This document shows, piece after piece, positions 33,770-43,540 of a stretch of 64,000 nt of DNA. Source of the DNA: Cytospora piceicola (Eukaryota > Ascomycota > Sordariomycetes > Diaporthales > Cytosporaceae); assembly GCA_023375675.1 (NCBI GenBank), contig JALQBC010000004.1, positions 434,001-498,000 of the forward strand. The letters run 5' to 3'. Numbering within the stretch: position 1 is the stretch's first letter; each line of letters starts with the position of its first letter. The notes under the pieces were generated by a model that saw only the letters and a list, made by a program, of their open reading frames with translations, was not told where the DNA came from and did no database searches. The position numbers and the translations under genes were made by a program.

Positions 33770-34588
33770 GATGATTCAGTTGAGTGCGACAGCGTCGGGA
33801 AATCTTAAGTTTCTGGGGTAGAAGGGTGTCGCTGCTATCTGAAAGAAGTAAATACCTACATGGGTATCTAGCACTTGTTCGGCTTATATTTGGAGGTTCT
33901 GACGTTCGGCCGTCATACAAACACGGGTATATATAATAGGTTACGTAATATGCCATTCGTGCTTGAGTCGGTTATTCGGTCTCGGAGTTTGACAGGATAC
34001 GCATGAGCCCAGGGGGTTAGGGTTGATGACTTGGCTTGGCTCACCCGACTTCCGCTTAGTAATCTACGTTACTACATTGGTATTTATTTGTGGCTTCATC
34101 CGACACTTTTATGCCGGCGGCAGGCCTTGGCCTCTCGGTATTCCGCGACATGGCTGTAATTAGCGTTTTCCCATGACCGTACTTAAAACAACTTAGCAGT
34201 GGCAGTGACTACCTCTTAGACATAATCCAGACGCCACTGTCCGTCAGTTCGTCTGATGGGGTGCTTTTGCCTGCCCCGTTCCCGAACTCAACCAACTACC
34301 AGGTAGGCGGGGGGAGGCCCCCTCCAGCCAGCACCGGCAATCTGTCAAGGAAAAGGGTATAATACGGCAAAGTTTGTGTCTTGGCAAGACTGCTTAGTAT
34401 AATGAGATCAGATTATCCTAACAGATCCACCGCAATGTCACTAGACGAGATGCTCTCGAAATACTGGCGTGACTTATCCCTTGTCACTATGTACTTGTCC
34501 GACGTACTGCCGACATCACCAATGTTCCCAGCAAAACTGCTTGGCATTGTCCAGGGCCCGAATCCATGTGAGGGTAGCTCCTTTCCGT
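33770..34588. other. Intergenic region between AIM32-like and Helo-like genes
   Basis: This region holds the AIM32-like promoter and the 3' end of the Helo-like gene. A few short ORFs on the plus strand (34381-34623) have no protein-like pattern. Confidence 0.55.
33928..33937 (-). promoter_or_regulatory. TATA-like element upstream of the AIM32-like gene
   Basis: The minus strand reads TATTATATATA-like sequence about 160 bases upstream of the ATG at 33769. This is a plausible core promoter element; nothing else supports it. Confidence 0.3.
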
Positions 34589-35340
34589 TTACTTGTCCCC
34601 TCCAGAGCCCGTGGCCGGTGTAGAGGTCTTCAGACCTTGCCTCAAGACTTGCGCGTACCTCCCAAACACCGTCACGGCACTTCGAGCTTTGCCCTTGGTT
34701 GGTTCTTGGCTGGCTATGCTAGTTTTCTGTGTTGGGCGGGATTGCATGACACCTTCGAGTGACTCGACTTGTCCAGTCAGGCTGCCCATAGACGTGACGA
34801 GATTAGTCTCGAGATGTTCTGTCAGTTGCTTATTCTGGTTTGTTGTTTTCCTGTAATTGGGGCCGTTGTTAGGTTGGTATCCTTGCGAGTTACAGCGATC
34901 AGTATGACTTACAGGGACGCCACATTCAGCGCAATATCGAACGTCAGCTTGTACTGGAGGAGCCTCTCCTTCAGGAGCATGATTTCAGTGTCGTGGAAGT
35001 GAAACCGGATCCTATCCCTCTTGCATATGTAGTTCGGTTTTGAGTGCGATGTGAGGTCAGATATTCGCTTGGTGAACTCGTTACACAGCTGTTGACAACC
35101 TTGTATCGCTGGCCTCAACGCTTCGAGGGCGTTGAGCTGGCCTGAGGACATGGACGGTTCGAGCTGACCTTTGAGAGACTGAATGAGCTGTAGCAGTGTG
35201 CCGAGGTCGCCTCGCAGGTTCCTGAGCTTCTCTGGGGCATTTCGATAGCGTCTGATGGTGTCGTTCAGGGTTCTGCAGCTATCCCAAGTCAGCTGTACGA
35301 TCGCAACCGCACTCGAAGCAAGGCCCACGGCTTCTGCCAT
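34589..35340 (-). CDS. Stand-alone Helo-like N-terminal-domain protein (fungal NLR/cell-death-type domain)
   Basis: Exons 35340-34913 and 34850-34589 encode 229 residues. The 62-base intron (GTAAGT, CCTAAC, TTACAG) restores the frame into a second exon that is otherwise without a start. The start MAEAVGLASSAVAIVQLTWD followed by RNAPEKLRNLRGDLGTLLQLI is the amphipathic helical pattern of the fungal N-terminal domains (Helo-like, azaphilone-cluster-protein-L type) usually found at the front of NACHT/NB-ARC receptors and ankyrin proteins. Here no NTPase or repeat domain follows: the second exon ends in a Lys/Gly-rich tail (VLRQGLKTSTPATGSGGDK). It could be a free effector or adaptor domain of an incompatibility system, or the shortened remnant of a larger receptor. 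Decayed coding fragments lie just upstream on the same strand. Confidence 0.75.
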
Positions 35341-35451
35341 ATTTCTCAAATCGTCCTGATGGAAAATCAAGAGCAATCAGCTTAATTTGGCTGCAAAGAT
35401 GCCTTCGAAGGTGGATGGTCACTTCCTTATTACCACTAGGGCAGTGGCTCT

Positions 35452-36054
35452 TCAGAAACCTTTATAGACGAGTAATGTTGCCACTGGTTGCATGCTTGGA
35501 GTAGAAGGAAGTCTCTCGATCGAAACGGCAGCGGACCACCCGTTGAAGGTCTGGCGAGGCGTTCTTTCCAGCACAAGACTGATCTCATGTGTCTCGATCC
35601 ATCCATACCAAACATAGGTGGCGCTCGTTAAGGCGAGCGGCGTGTTTTTTAAGCTGAGAACCTCCTTGGCATCTATCATCCACAGCCCTCTTTCGACACT
35701 ACGATATGTTCCAATGGAGCGACTTGAAGCCTCATAGTCGCCTGGGAAAAGAGGGAAACCTGGGGATTTCATTTGTGTATGCTTTTCAAGTGAAGAAAAC
35801 AGTTGAACCGGAGATTCTCCGTGGGCACAGTTGCCATGGCTCAAGATGTTTATCAACAGAAAGCCGAACGCATCTTGAACAGGTACTATCCAGGCTAGCC
35901 CGCCATACGAGGCAAGAATGGGAAGTGGGTCAAAGTTCAAGAATGTTTGACACCGTCTCAGCAGGCATCGGCACCGGATATACAGACTTTTCTCGATCGA
36001 GATGCCAGCACAAATAGTGTCGAAGGTACTCTTGCATGGTACATCGTGTGACAT
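35452..36054 (-). CDS. Hypothetical protein, low-confidence, possibly part of a decayed gene
   Basis: A 200-codon frame from the ATG at 36054 reads protein-like in its second half (VWYGWIETHEISLVLERTPRQ), but the N-terminal 30 codons look like a wrong frame: other frames in the same DNA continue more naturally from upstream. It ends 112 bases before the Helo-like gene on the same strand. No domain is recognised. It may be the 3' part of a larger gene with frameshifts. Confidence 0.3.
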   Translation of the reverse strand: MSHDVPCKSTFDTICAGISIEKSLYIRCRCLLRRCQTFLNFDPLPILASYGGLAWIVPVQDAFGFLLINILSHGNCAHGESPVQLFSSLEKHTQMKSPGFPLFPGDYEASSRSIGTYRSVERGLWMIDAKEVLSLKNTPLALTSATYVWYGWIETHEISLVLERTPRQTFNGWSAAVSIERLPSTPSMQPVATLLVYKGF

Positions 36055-36475
36055 TCTTCAAGACATGACTCCACGGCTGGAGTCGGCTGGAGTTCGTTCA
36101 TGGTGTCGGCTGTGAATGAGAGCATCCGTCGACTAGATACAAGCATTAATGTACACCATCCCTCAGGGTGGCTACTTACATAATGAGTGTCTATTCCAAC
36201 AGTTCACCAATATAACCTCTTCTGTGTCGTCGTATATGCAGAGATGATGGTCTAGACTGATGATATATTGGATTGTATGCCCTAACGCTGCAGCATATTC
36301 CTAACACAGAAGCAGAAGGCGCTTGCCTGAGTCCACAGATGTTGACCTCCAGACACAAAATGTCCCGGAAACACCAGTTGTCGAACTCCCAGGACAGCAG
36401 TCGCTCACAATTCTTTTTCAGCATGCTGAGCACAGCAAGTGGCAAGAACCCCATAGTAAATAACTGGGGCATCAA
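36055..36475 (-). pseudogene. Possible 5' part of the decayed gene upstream of the Helo-like gene
   Basis: A 95-codon frame ending at 36191 starts with a hydrophobic/charged stretch (FLPLAVLSMLKKNCERLLSW, then EFDNWCFRDILCLEVN). A GTAAGT donor and a TCTAG acceptor follow at 36175 and about 36130, and the frame then shifts repeatedly into the 35452-36054 frame. The parts cannot be joined into one open protein by splicing alone. I therefore read it as a gene relic, with low confidence. Confidence 0.25.
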
Positions 36476-36996
36476 GTGATCAAACTCCTGGCATGATAGC
36501 TCTAGCTGGTGTTCATTGTCAATTGTAAGTCATTATAATCAACGTTATCCTTTCTCGTCCCGTTCTTGTCCTTCACATGCCGCATGTTTCAGGTTTCCCA
36601 CGGTGTAGGGGCTAGTCCCCAGTGGACAACAGCGCCTGTGGAACTCCGAATCCAGATATGAAGGGCGTCAGATCGGACAGGGGTGATTTGAGTGTTTTGT
36701 GTTTAGAATACCAAGACATTACTTGGTCCTGGTGAAGGATTTCGGCACTCGGTAACCGACAGGGGAGAGGGGGTCGATCTTCCTGCGACTGGAATATAGC
36801 CTGCCTGGGGAAGCAAGGACTACAAGACGGCTCCGAGGATCATACTTCTTCGGGTCGGTTGCTAATTTGATCTTTTCCGATGTTGTTTGTTTGAAGGGCC
36901 CAATGCTAGCTTGGGGTTTTCGGAGGACGTGCAGACAACGTATACTCCAAGTTTCGTCTCGACAACCCCGGTTCAAAGCCCTCGAACTAAACCATT
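36476..36996. other. Downstream region of the Pac3 gene
   Basis: This 521-base stretch holds the Pac3 3' UTR and probably the upstream region of the decayed fragments. No supported gene. Confidence 0.5.
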
Positions 36997-37504
36997 TCAT
37001 AATGCCTTGATGACCAACTCAAGTATATCGAAGAAAGCCTCTCGACTCTCGGCATCAAACTTCCGCAAGCCCAGCCCTAACACAAGCGTCCTTCGGTCTT
37101 CTGGATTCCTCAAGGCGAGATGACTGGCAATTTGCGCGGCGTACAGCTGGCCCAGTGTCTCCCTGTCCTGGCCTCCGCCGCCCAGCAGAGTCTTGGGGGT
37201 CAGGTGAAGTGCGGGAAGAGCGGATAGCTCAGCCCTAGGCATAGCCATGTCCACGAGGGCTGGCGATGGGGCTGATAATGGAACTTGGATCTGGGGTTGC
37301 TGATTAGTACATGGAAACCTTGAAGTGCTTGTTTCAGTCTACACGTACCCATTGTGACAAGCGTCCGTCTTGTGATATGGTGAGCATGATCTTATCTGCG
37401 AAGTTCATGCTGCAGACTTCAGTAGTGATGCCGTTGACCAGTCCACTGGCTTGTTTGGAGGGAGCTGGGAAGGGCTCCTCTCTGGTTTCTGCCGGCTCCA
37501 TCAT
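36997..37504 (-). CDS. Proteasome assembly chaperone 3 (Pac3/Poc3-like)
   Basis: Exons 37504-37349 and 37290-36997 encode 149 residues. The 58-base intron (GTACGT, ACTAAT, CCCCAG) joins DGRLSQW to IQVPLSAPSPA at a codon boundary. The pattern is that of fungal Pac3: N-terminal KQASGLVNGITTEVCSMNFADKIMLTISQDGR, then HLTPKTLLGGGG, DRETLGQLYAAQIASHLALR and DRRTLVLGLGL. Pac3 with Pac4 guides assembly of the 20S proteasome alpha ring in the cytosol. Two ATGs overlap at 37504 and 37501; I use the first. It is divergent from the Ecm16 gene, with 532 bases between the starts. Confidence 0.88.
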
Positions 37505-38036
37505 TTTGTCTCGGGGGTAAATTTAGAGATGACCAGATATGATGACAAAAGGCACCTTCAAGGGGATCGCGAAATGTAGGAGTGGTTGCTCAGATGAGAT
37601 ATGTGCGTAGAAGAAGTAGCCACTCAGCACTTGTTGTCCATCCTGTAAGACCAAACATTGAACAGTTGACGTTGTAATGCTCCACTAGCGGCCCGATCTT
37701 AAGCTGCGCTCAGTGGGTCATTTACTGGCTGATGTGGTGGTCCCTGCAGAAAACAATGAAGCTCGTGCAGACGTTGGCCCCCACTGATGGCACTAACTGT
37801 TGAACCATGCTAACCTGATTTAGGTCCACCTTAAAGTCCCCGGCCGCATACCAAAATTTCAATCTCAACCCCCGGTCAAAATTATCCAAAGTCACACTGA
37901 GTACTACTCACATACAACATACCTTACTTGCTTAGTGGCACCTCTGGCAAGAAACAAAAATCACACCCAAATCTATTCGGATACAGACTATCCTACACAG
38001 AGGCAGCTCACAGTCTATTTCCTATCTGGGCAGAAG
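37505..38036. other. Shared upstream region of the Pac3-like and Ecm16 genes
   Basis: This 532-base gap separates two divergent starts and holds both promoters. The Ecm16 frame is open back to about 37935 but without an ATG. No other signal is seen. Confidence 0.6.
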
Positions 38037-41000
38037 ATGGCCCCAAAATTCGTTCCCCGTCAGCGGAAACAGAGACACCGCGGCTTGGCCAGGAACAAAC
38101 GCCAAAATGAGGAGCCTGAGGATCTTTCCAACGCTCAGGAGATCCTTCCCGAGCATGTTCGGGACAAGGAGGAGCGCAGAGCCGCCCTGCGTGAGGAGCT
38201 GAAGAATCAGGGTGTCAAGGTCAGCAGCAAAAAGAACAAGCGGCTCGACAAGTACATCGAGAACAAGCTCAAGAGGGACGAGAATCGTGAGCTGTTGGTC
38301 AAGTTGGCCGAGAACCAGGTGGACACCAGCCTCTTTGCTAGCAGTCGCGCTTTGGGGCACAACCGCGAAACAAAGCGTGAGGCTTTGACTAGAGCTTTCA
38401 GAGAGAGGCGGGCCGGCATTGAAACAGAAGAAAATGAGAAGATTCTGTTCGAGGAGCGAAGACTTGCCCCGGAGGCACCAGAGGATTCATCGTCAGAGGA
38501 CGAGAAGCCTGCGAAAGCACCCCGGCAGACTATCACTCCAGCGCTGAATGGCACATCACAAGAAGAGGCCATCTCCACAACGATGTCGCTTGGTTCCGGC
38601 CTCAAAAGGCCGTTAGAAGTGAGCCAAGATGGCCGGCCGAAACTTGTAAAGCGTCAAAAGAGGGGAGGCGTCAAGTCCAAAATAGACCTTTCCCAACCAC
38701 AACAGGACAAGATGGTCATTCAATCCGAAGGAGAGTTTGGTGGCTTCAGCGATGTCAGCGACGAGGAAATGCCGACTGATAGTGACAGCGATGGTTCGGA
38801 AGACGAGAGTGAAGAGGACGCTTCGGAAGATGGTTCCGAGGGGTCAGATTCCGAAGAAAGCAGTGAAGGTGATAGTGATGAGGACGGTTCATCCGACGAG
38901 GAGGAATCCGAAGTCGACGGGGAGGCCGAAAAGTCACAGAGGAAAGAACGATCTTCAGCGTTCAAGCAATGGGCACATCAGCAGCGAAACGAGGCGATGG
39001 GATACGAGCCTGTGGATGCCGCAACTCAACTTCTGCAAATGCCGAGGCCTGCGAATTTCACCCCTCGACCCCTTGAGCAGGACCCGTTGCCTCTTGAGCT
39101 GCAACCGACAAAGGATACCGATCGAAAGGCTTACAGTGTCAATGTCTCACGGGCGCCTGAGATCCAAGAAGCTCGCCTAAAGTTGCCAGTAGTGGCCGAG
39201 GAACAGAGGATTATGGAGGCTATTCACAACAACGATATAGTCGTCTTGTGCGGTGCCACCGGATCCGGTAAAACTACGCAAGTCCCTCAATTTCTCTTCG
39301 AAGCCGGCTACGGTTCCCGCGATGGCCCCACGCCGGGGATGATCGGCATTACCCAGCCAAGGAGGGTTGCAGCTGTCAGTATGTCGAAGCGAGTCGGCCA
39401 GGAGCTTGGTGATCACTCTGGAAGGGTGGGATATCAGATTCGGTTCGAAGGTACCGTCGACCCTAAGACAGCCGTGAAGTTCATGACCGATGGTGTGTTG
39501 CTCCGTGAGGTGGCGCAAGATATCGCCCTGAAGAAATACTCCGCCATCATCGTGGACGAGGCCCACGAACGGAGCGTGAACACCGATATCCTGGTGGGCA
39601 TGCTCAGCAGAGTTGTCAAGTTGCGCGGCGAGCTGGCCAAGGAGGACCCCACGATAAAGCCCCTGAAGCTGATTATCATGTCCGCCACTCTGCGGATAGA
39701 GGACATGACGCAGAACCCGACCCTCTTCAAAACGCCACCTCCGGTGTTGGAGGTCGAGGGCAGACAGTTCCCAGTTACTACGCACTTTTCCCGAAGGACC
39801 CAAGGCGATTACGTGGAGGAGGCATTCAAAAAGATCAGCCGGGGCCATAAAAAGCTCCCACCTGGCGGCATTTTGGTATTCATGACTGGACAGAATGAGA
39901 TAACGCAGCTCAGCAAAAAGCTCAAGATGGCCTTCACTGGAATGAGTTCTGCCCCTGGCCCAAGGGTCAGAATTCCAGCCTCCGAGGCCCCAATCGAGGC
40001 GGAAGACATCGACTTTGGCGATATGGACGACCGTGCAGTGCAAGACTATGACGAGGATCCTATCTCCGGGGACGAGGAAGAGGAAGACGAAGCTGAGTTT
40101 GACATTCCTGAAGAAGAGGGAGAGACGGGGACAGGCCCGCAACGTATACACGTCCTGCCCCTTTACTCGCTTTTGCCCACCAAAGAGCAAATGCGCGTCT
40201 TCGAGACACCCCCAGACGGCTCTCGTCTCGTCATCCTGGCCACCAACGTTGCGGAGACGAGTCTTACCATTCCGGGAATACGATACGTTTTCGACTGCGG
40301 TAGGTCCAAGGAGAGGAAGTTTGACCGGATCAGTGGTGTACAGAGCTTCGAGGTTGGCTGGATCAGCAAGGCCAGTGCGAGCCAGAGATCTGGTCGTGCA
40401 GGTCGTACTGGACCGGGTCACTGCTACAGACTTTACTCTTCGGCGGTCTACGAGAGGGACTTCCAGGAGTTTGCGGAGCCAGAGCTGCTACGGATGCCGA
40501 TCGAGGGCGTAGTCCTCCAACTCAAGGCCATGAATCTACAGCACGTGGTGAACTTCCCCTTCCCTACGCCACCGGGTCGTCAAAGTCTCATCAAAGCAGA
40601 GAGACTGCTGACGTACCTATCCGCCATCAACGACAGTGGGCAGGTCACACAAATAGGAAAGACCATGTCCATCTTCCCCCTATCCCCACGATTTTCACGG
40701 ATCTTACTTGTTGGGCACCAATACGATTGTATCCATTACACCATCGCCCTCATCGCCGGCCTCTCTGCCGCAGAGGTCTTCCTGCCGGAACTACAAGTGA
40801 TACCCCAGCTGGCCGTAAAGAAAGACGAAGACGACGGCGAGAGAACCTTCCGCACAAATGACGACATTGTTGCCGAAGAGCAACGCGCCAACGCCCGTCG
40901 GGCCTTCAACGCTGTGCACAAGAACTTCTGCTTCCTGGACGACAAGTCGGACGCGATCAAGCTCCTGCAGGCCGTCGGAGAGTTCGCACACGAGCCGACG

Positions 41001-41696
41001 GAGGAGTGGTGCGACTCGCACTTCGTCCGTATCAAGACCCTGAGGGAGATCCAGCAGCTGAGGAAGCAGATCACCGACCTCCTCCGGACCAACATTGCCT
41101 CGTTCGCGGGGCTCGTGTTCCAGGACAAGCTCCCGCCCCCCTCGGCCAAGCAGCTCACGGCGCTCAAGCAGATGGTGGCGGCGGGCTTCATCGACCAGAT
41201 CGCGATCCGCGCGGACAAGGCGCCGACGCCGTTCGAGACGGGCCGCAAGCCCCGCCGGGCCATCGACGTGGCGTACCTGCCGCTCACGCCGCTCGACGTG
41301 CCCACGGACGCGGACCCCAGCGAGCGCGTGGTCCACATCCACCCGTCGTCGCCGCTGGCGCACCTCAGCCCCGGCGAGTGCCCCGAGTACGTCGTCTACT
41401 CATACCTGCAGAAGAGCCAGCCGGGCGGCGCCCAGGGCGAGAGGAGGGCCAAGACGAGGATGCACGCGCTCACGGACGTCACGGGCGGGCAGATCGCCGC
41501 GCTGGCGAGGGGCACGCCGCTGGTCACGTACGGGAAGCCGATCAAGGAGGTCGCCGTGACGGAGGGCGGCAAGGCCCGGGAGGTCTGGGTCATCCCGTAC
41601 CTGAGGGCCGAGGGCACGGGTGGTATGGGCTGGCCGCTGCCGGCTAGGAAGGTCACGCAGAAGAAGGTCCCTGGCAAGGGGTGGATTGTAGAGTAG
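38037..41696 (+). CDS. ecm16: DEAH-box RNA helicase Ecm16/Dhr1 (DHX37 type)
   Basis: A single exon of 1219 residues begins MAPKFVPRQRKQRHRGLARN at the first ATG. Dhr1 removes U3 snoRNA from the pre-40S particle in the nucleolus, allowing the central pseudoknot of 18S rRNA to form. Motifs: GATGSGKTT (I, about 406), TQPRRVAA (Ia), DEAH (II, about 507-510), SATL (III, about 548), NVAETSLTIPGIRYVFD (V) and QRSGRAGRTGPG (VI, about 782), followed by winged-helix, ratchet and OB-fold regions. The N-terminus is basic and then strongly acidic (long Ser/Asp/Glu runs, about 235-305), as in yeast Ecm16 (1267 residues). Near the C-terminus the GC content rises sharply (41000-41650), which produces long shadow ORFs on both strands. 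Confidence 0.97.
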   Translation: MAPKFVPRQRKQRHRGLARNKRQNEEPEDLSNAQEILPEHVRDKEERRAALREELKNQGVKVSSKKNKRLDKYIENKLKRDENRELLVKLAENQVDTSLFASSRALGHNRETKREALTRAFRERRAGIETEENEKILFEERRLAPEAPEDSSSEDEKPAKAPRQTITPALNGTSQEEAISTTMSLGSGLKRPLEVSQDGRPKLVKRQKRGGVKSKIDLSQPQQDKMVIQSEGEFGGFSDVSDEEMPTDSDSDGSEDESEEDASEDGSEGSDSEESSEGDSDEDGSSDEEESEVDGEAEKSQRKERSSAFKQWAHQQRNEAMGYEPVDAATQLLQMPRPANFTPRPLEQDPLPLELQPTKDTDRKAYSVNVSRAPEIQEARLKLPVVAEEQRIMEAIHNNDIVVLCGATGSGKTTQVPQFLFEAGYGSRDGPTPGMIGITQPRRVAAVSMSKRVGQELGDHSGRVGYQIRFEGTVDPKTAVKFMTDGVLLREVAQDIALKKYSAIIVDEAHERSVNTDILVGMLSRVVKLRGELAKEDPTIKPLKLIIMSATLRIEDMTQNPTLFKTPPPVLEVEGRQFPVTTHFSRRTQGDYVEEAFKKISRGHKKLPPGGILVFMTGQNEITQLSKKLKMAFTGMSSAPGPRVRIPASEAPIEAEDIDFGDMDDRAVQDYDEDPISGDEEEEDEAEFDIPEEEGETGTGPQRIHVLPLYSLLPTKEQMRVFETPPDGSRLVILATNVAETSLTIPGIRYVFDCGRSKERKFDRISGVQSFEVGWISKASASQRSGRAGRTGPGHCYRLYSSAVYERDFQEFAEPELLRMPIEGVVLQLKAMNLQHVVNFPFPTPPGRQSLIKAERLLTYLSAINDSGQVTQIGKTMSIFPLSPRFSRILLVGHQYDCIHYTIALIAGLSAAEVFLPELQVIPQLAVKKDEDDGERTFRTNDDIVAEEQRANARRAFNAVHKNFCFLDDKSDAIKLLQAVGEFAHEPTEEWCDSHFVRIKTLREIQQLRKQITDLLRTNIASFAGLVFQDKLPPPSAKQLTALKQMVAAGFIDQIAIRADKAPTPFETGRKPRRAIDVAYLPLTPLDVPTDADPSERVVHIHPSSPLAHLSPGECPEYVVYSYLQKSQPGGAQGERRAKTRMHALTDVTGGQIAALARGTPLVTYGKPIKEVAVTEGGKAREVWVIPYLRAEGTGGMGWPLPARKVTQKKVPGKGWIVE

Positions 41697-42343
41697 ATAC
41701 CAGTTCGTACACTTATCGCCTGTGGACGGTCCACAAAGGACTGTGAATTTCAGTCAGTTGGGCAATCATCAAGGGACAAGGCCGGGAGGTTCTGGACTGC
41801 TGTGGGTATTATGTATTTGTGAGTGTATAAGCGGGCATACGTACTCCATTGAGTAGGCAAGATGCTGTCGAGATAAAATTACGGTGACGTCCAAGAGAAC
41901 TATTAGTTCGGGTCTGACTCGGAGTGTGATTAAGGCTGTCGAATAACGATATGTATTGCAACTACAGAGTTCCCTAAGTATTCAAGTAGTATACGTAGAC
42001 GCACTGTTCGCTTTTTCATACCACGCCGGTTAGTTCACCTCAGTACCTTCTACTTCCCAGGTTAAAGGGTAGTTCGCGCAAATTGGCAAAACGCGAGCAA
42101 ATCTGAGCCCTGCAACCTATGATTTTGTAGCTCACTCCACTATCTTGAAACCTCATTTTGCCAATTCATGGCGTCCAAACATACGTGGAGATCTGAGTTC
42201 AACGCATCCTCCCTCTTACCATACTGTGGCATTTGAGTCTCCTGGCAGCAGAGTATCTCACGAAAACGGGGCAAGCAATTCATAAGTGCTTATCAGTAGT
42301 CACGGACCCTCCGCCGTGACGAGGGTGTAACGTCGACAATGGT
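41697..42343. other. Intergenic region between the Ecm16 and pRiA4b ORF-3-like genes
   Basis: This 647-base gap holds the Ecm16 3' UTR and the next promoter, and is AT-rich in the first half. It also contains the first five bases of an out-of-frame upstream ORF beginning at 42339. Confidence 0.6.
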
Positions 42344-42386
42344 ATGTCTCTTTTGCCGAAATTTGGATGCCTGGCCTTACTGGTGA
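42339..42386 (+). promoter_or_regulatory. Short upstream ORF overlapping the pRiA4b ORF-3-like start
   Basis: An ATG at 42339 opens a 15-codon frame ending TGG TGA at 42386. It starts five bases before, and in another frame than, the main ATG at 42344. If used, it would reduce translation from the main start. Confidence 0.4.
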
Positions 42387-43156
42387 CTAAACCCCAAGCA
42401 TCTCAATCCACAAAGCAAGAGCCCAGCACCCATAGGGTCAACTACCTCCTCCTTGCCCGCCTCAAGGACGTCTCGGACCCGACCATCACCAGGCTCATCA
42501 CCGCCCCTGCCGACTTCAGCCTGCCGAAGCTGGACCAGATCCTCAGGGTGGCCTTCGGGTGGGCTCACAACCGCCACCTCAGCACCTTCGAGATGTTCGC
42601 GAAGACGGATGTCGACAAGAACAGGTTCTGCCGCAGGCCCACGCTGGAGCTCATGGATGACGAGGGCTACAGCAACGCGGTGCGCATGGAGGGGCACCTC
42701 GGGACTATGATGGCTGGCCTCATGAGTGACCGTCCGGCGCGGAGCCTGAAGAAGATGGGCAACCTCACGATCCGGGATGTCTTTGAGGACGACGGTCACC
42801 GGGGCGAGGTCCTGGTCTGGCAGTACGACTCTGGCGATGGCTGGGACCACGAGGTCCATCTCATGGGCGTGGAGGATGTATCGCTCCGAACGACGCTGGG
42901 CGTGCCGCAGGACAGCGTCGTCGCCTGCCTCAGCGGGAAGGGCCACCCTTGTGCCGAGGACGTAGGAGGTACGGGCCGGTGGGCAGAGCTGAAGAGGATG
43001 TTCGCGAACCCGGCGAGACCGGACCCGGAGAACCAGAAGAGATGGTACAAAGTCGACTGTGTCAATGGTGATCCGAAAGGGCCAAACCCGTACGTGTGGG
43101 ATATGGCCAAGGTCAACGCTGAGTTGAGAAAAATGAAGCAATGTGGCCGTGCTTAA
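42344..43156 (+). CDS. pRiA4b ORF-3-like domain protein
   Basis: A single exon of 270 residues. From about residue 32 the protein follows the pRiA4b ORF-3-like (PRiA4_ORF3) family: NYLLLARLKDVSDPTITRL, then KLDQILRVAFGWAHNRHLSTF, a middle containing TIRDVF, VWQYDSGDGWDHEVHLMG near residue 165, and VVACLSGKGHPCAEDVGG. The family is known best from bacteria, where it is often carried by plasmids and mobile elements; fungal copies exist. Biochemical role unknown. The start at 42344 is the only ATG before the domain, and the first 30 residues are not conserved. GT at 42342 followed by AG at about 42398 resembles an intron but would break the frame. Absence of introns and a bacterial-type domain are compatible with an old horizontal transfer. 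Confidence 0.82.
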   Translation: MSLLPKFGCLALLVTKPQASQSTKQEPSTHRVNYLLLARLKDVSDPTITRLITAPADFSLPKLDQILRVAFGWAHNRHLSTFEMFAKTDVDKNRFCRRPTLELMDDEGYSNAVRMEGHLGTMMAGLMSDRPARSLKKMGNLTIRDVFEDDGHRGEVLVWQYDSGDGWDHEVHLMGVEDVSLRTTLGVPQDSVVACLSGKGHPCAEDVGGTGRWAELKRMFANPARPDPENQKRWYKVDCVNGDPKGPNPYVWDMAKVNAELRKMKQCGRA

Positions 43157-43540
43157 TATTGGGATAGGCAGCGTCCTAGAGCTTTTTGATGGCTGTTCAC
43201 CTTAGTTTGGATTTATTGTCAGATGGTGTGGATTCGAGGCCCAGCCATAGTGAGTGAACATTCTCCAACGTCCTTGTCGGGCTTGCATCGAACAGAAGAG
43301 CCAACTATATGACCAGAAGACGGCCAGGAGCCACACGTGGAGTCTAGTTTTGTCGCGACTGAGATTGATGGTTTTGTCACAGAAATGATCCAATTACAGA
43401 ATGCTAATGAGCTAGTATTTCTCGGATTCTGCTTGCCGTTGTAGTGGCTCATAAACAGGGGTATCACATATAAACAACGCCTATATCCAACTCCATGGCC
43501 TTGCTAAGGGAAAGCCCTTGATTTCTGGGGAAGGATAAGA
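43157..43540. other. Convergent 3' region before MED6
   Basis: It holds the 3' ends of two converging genes. No coding signal is seen. Confidence 0.6.

Noticed and set aside
39177..40421. 414-codon ORF on the minus strand inside the Ecm16 gene
   Set aside because: It lies exactly antisense to conserved helicase motifs and has no domain; it is a by-product of GC-rich codon use.
42342..42398. Apparent GTATGT...AAG intron at the start of the pRiA4b-like gene
   Set aside because: Splicing it after ATG puts the rest of the gene out of frame; reading through from 42344 fits the family.
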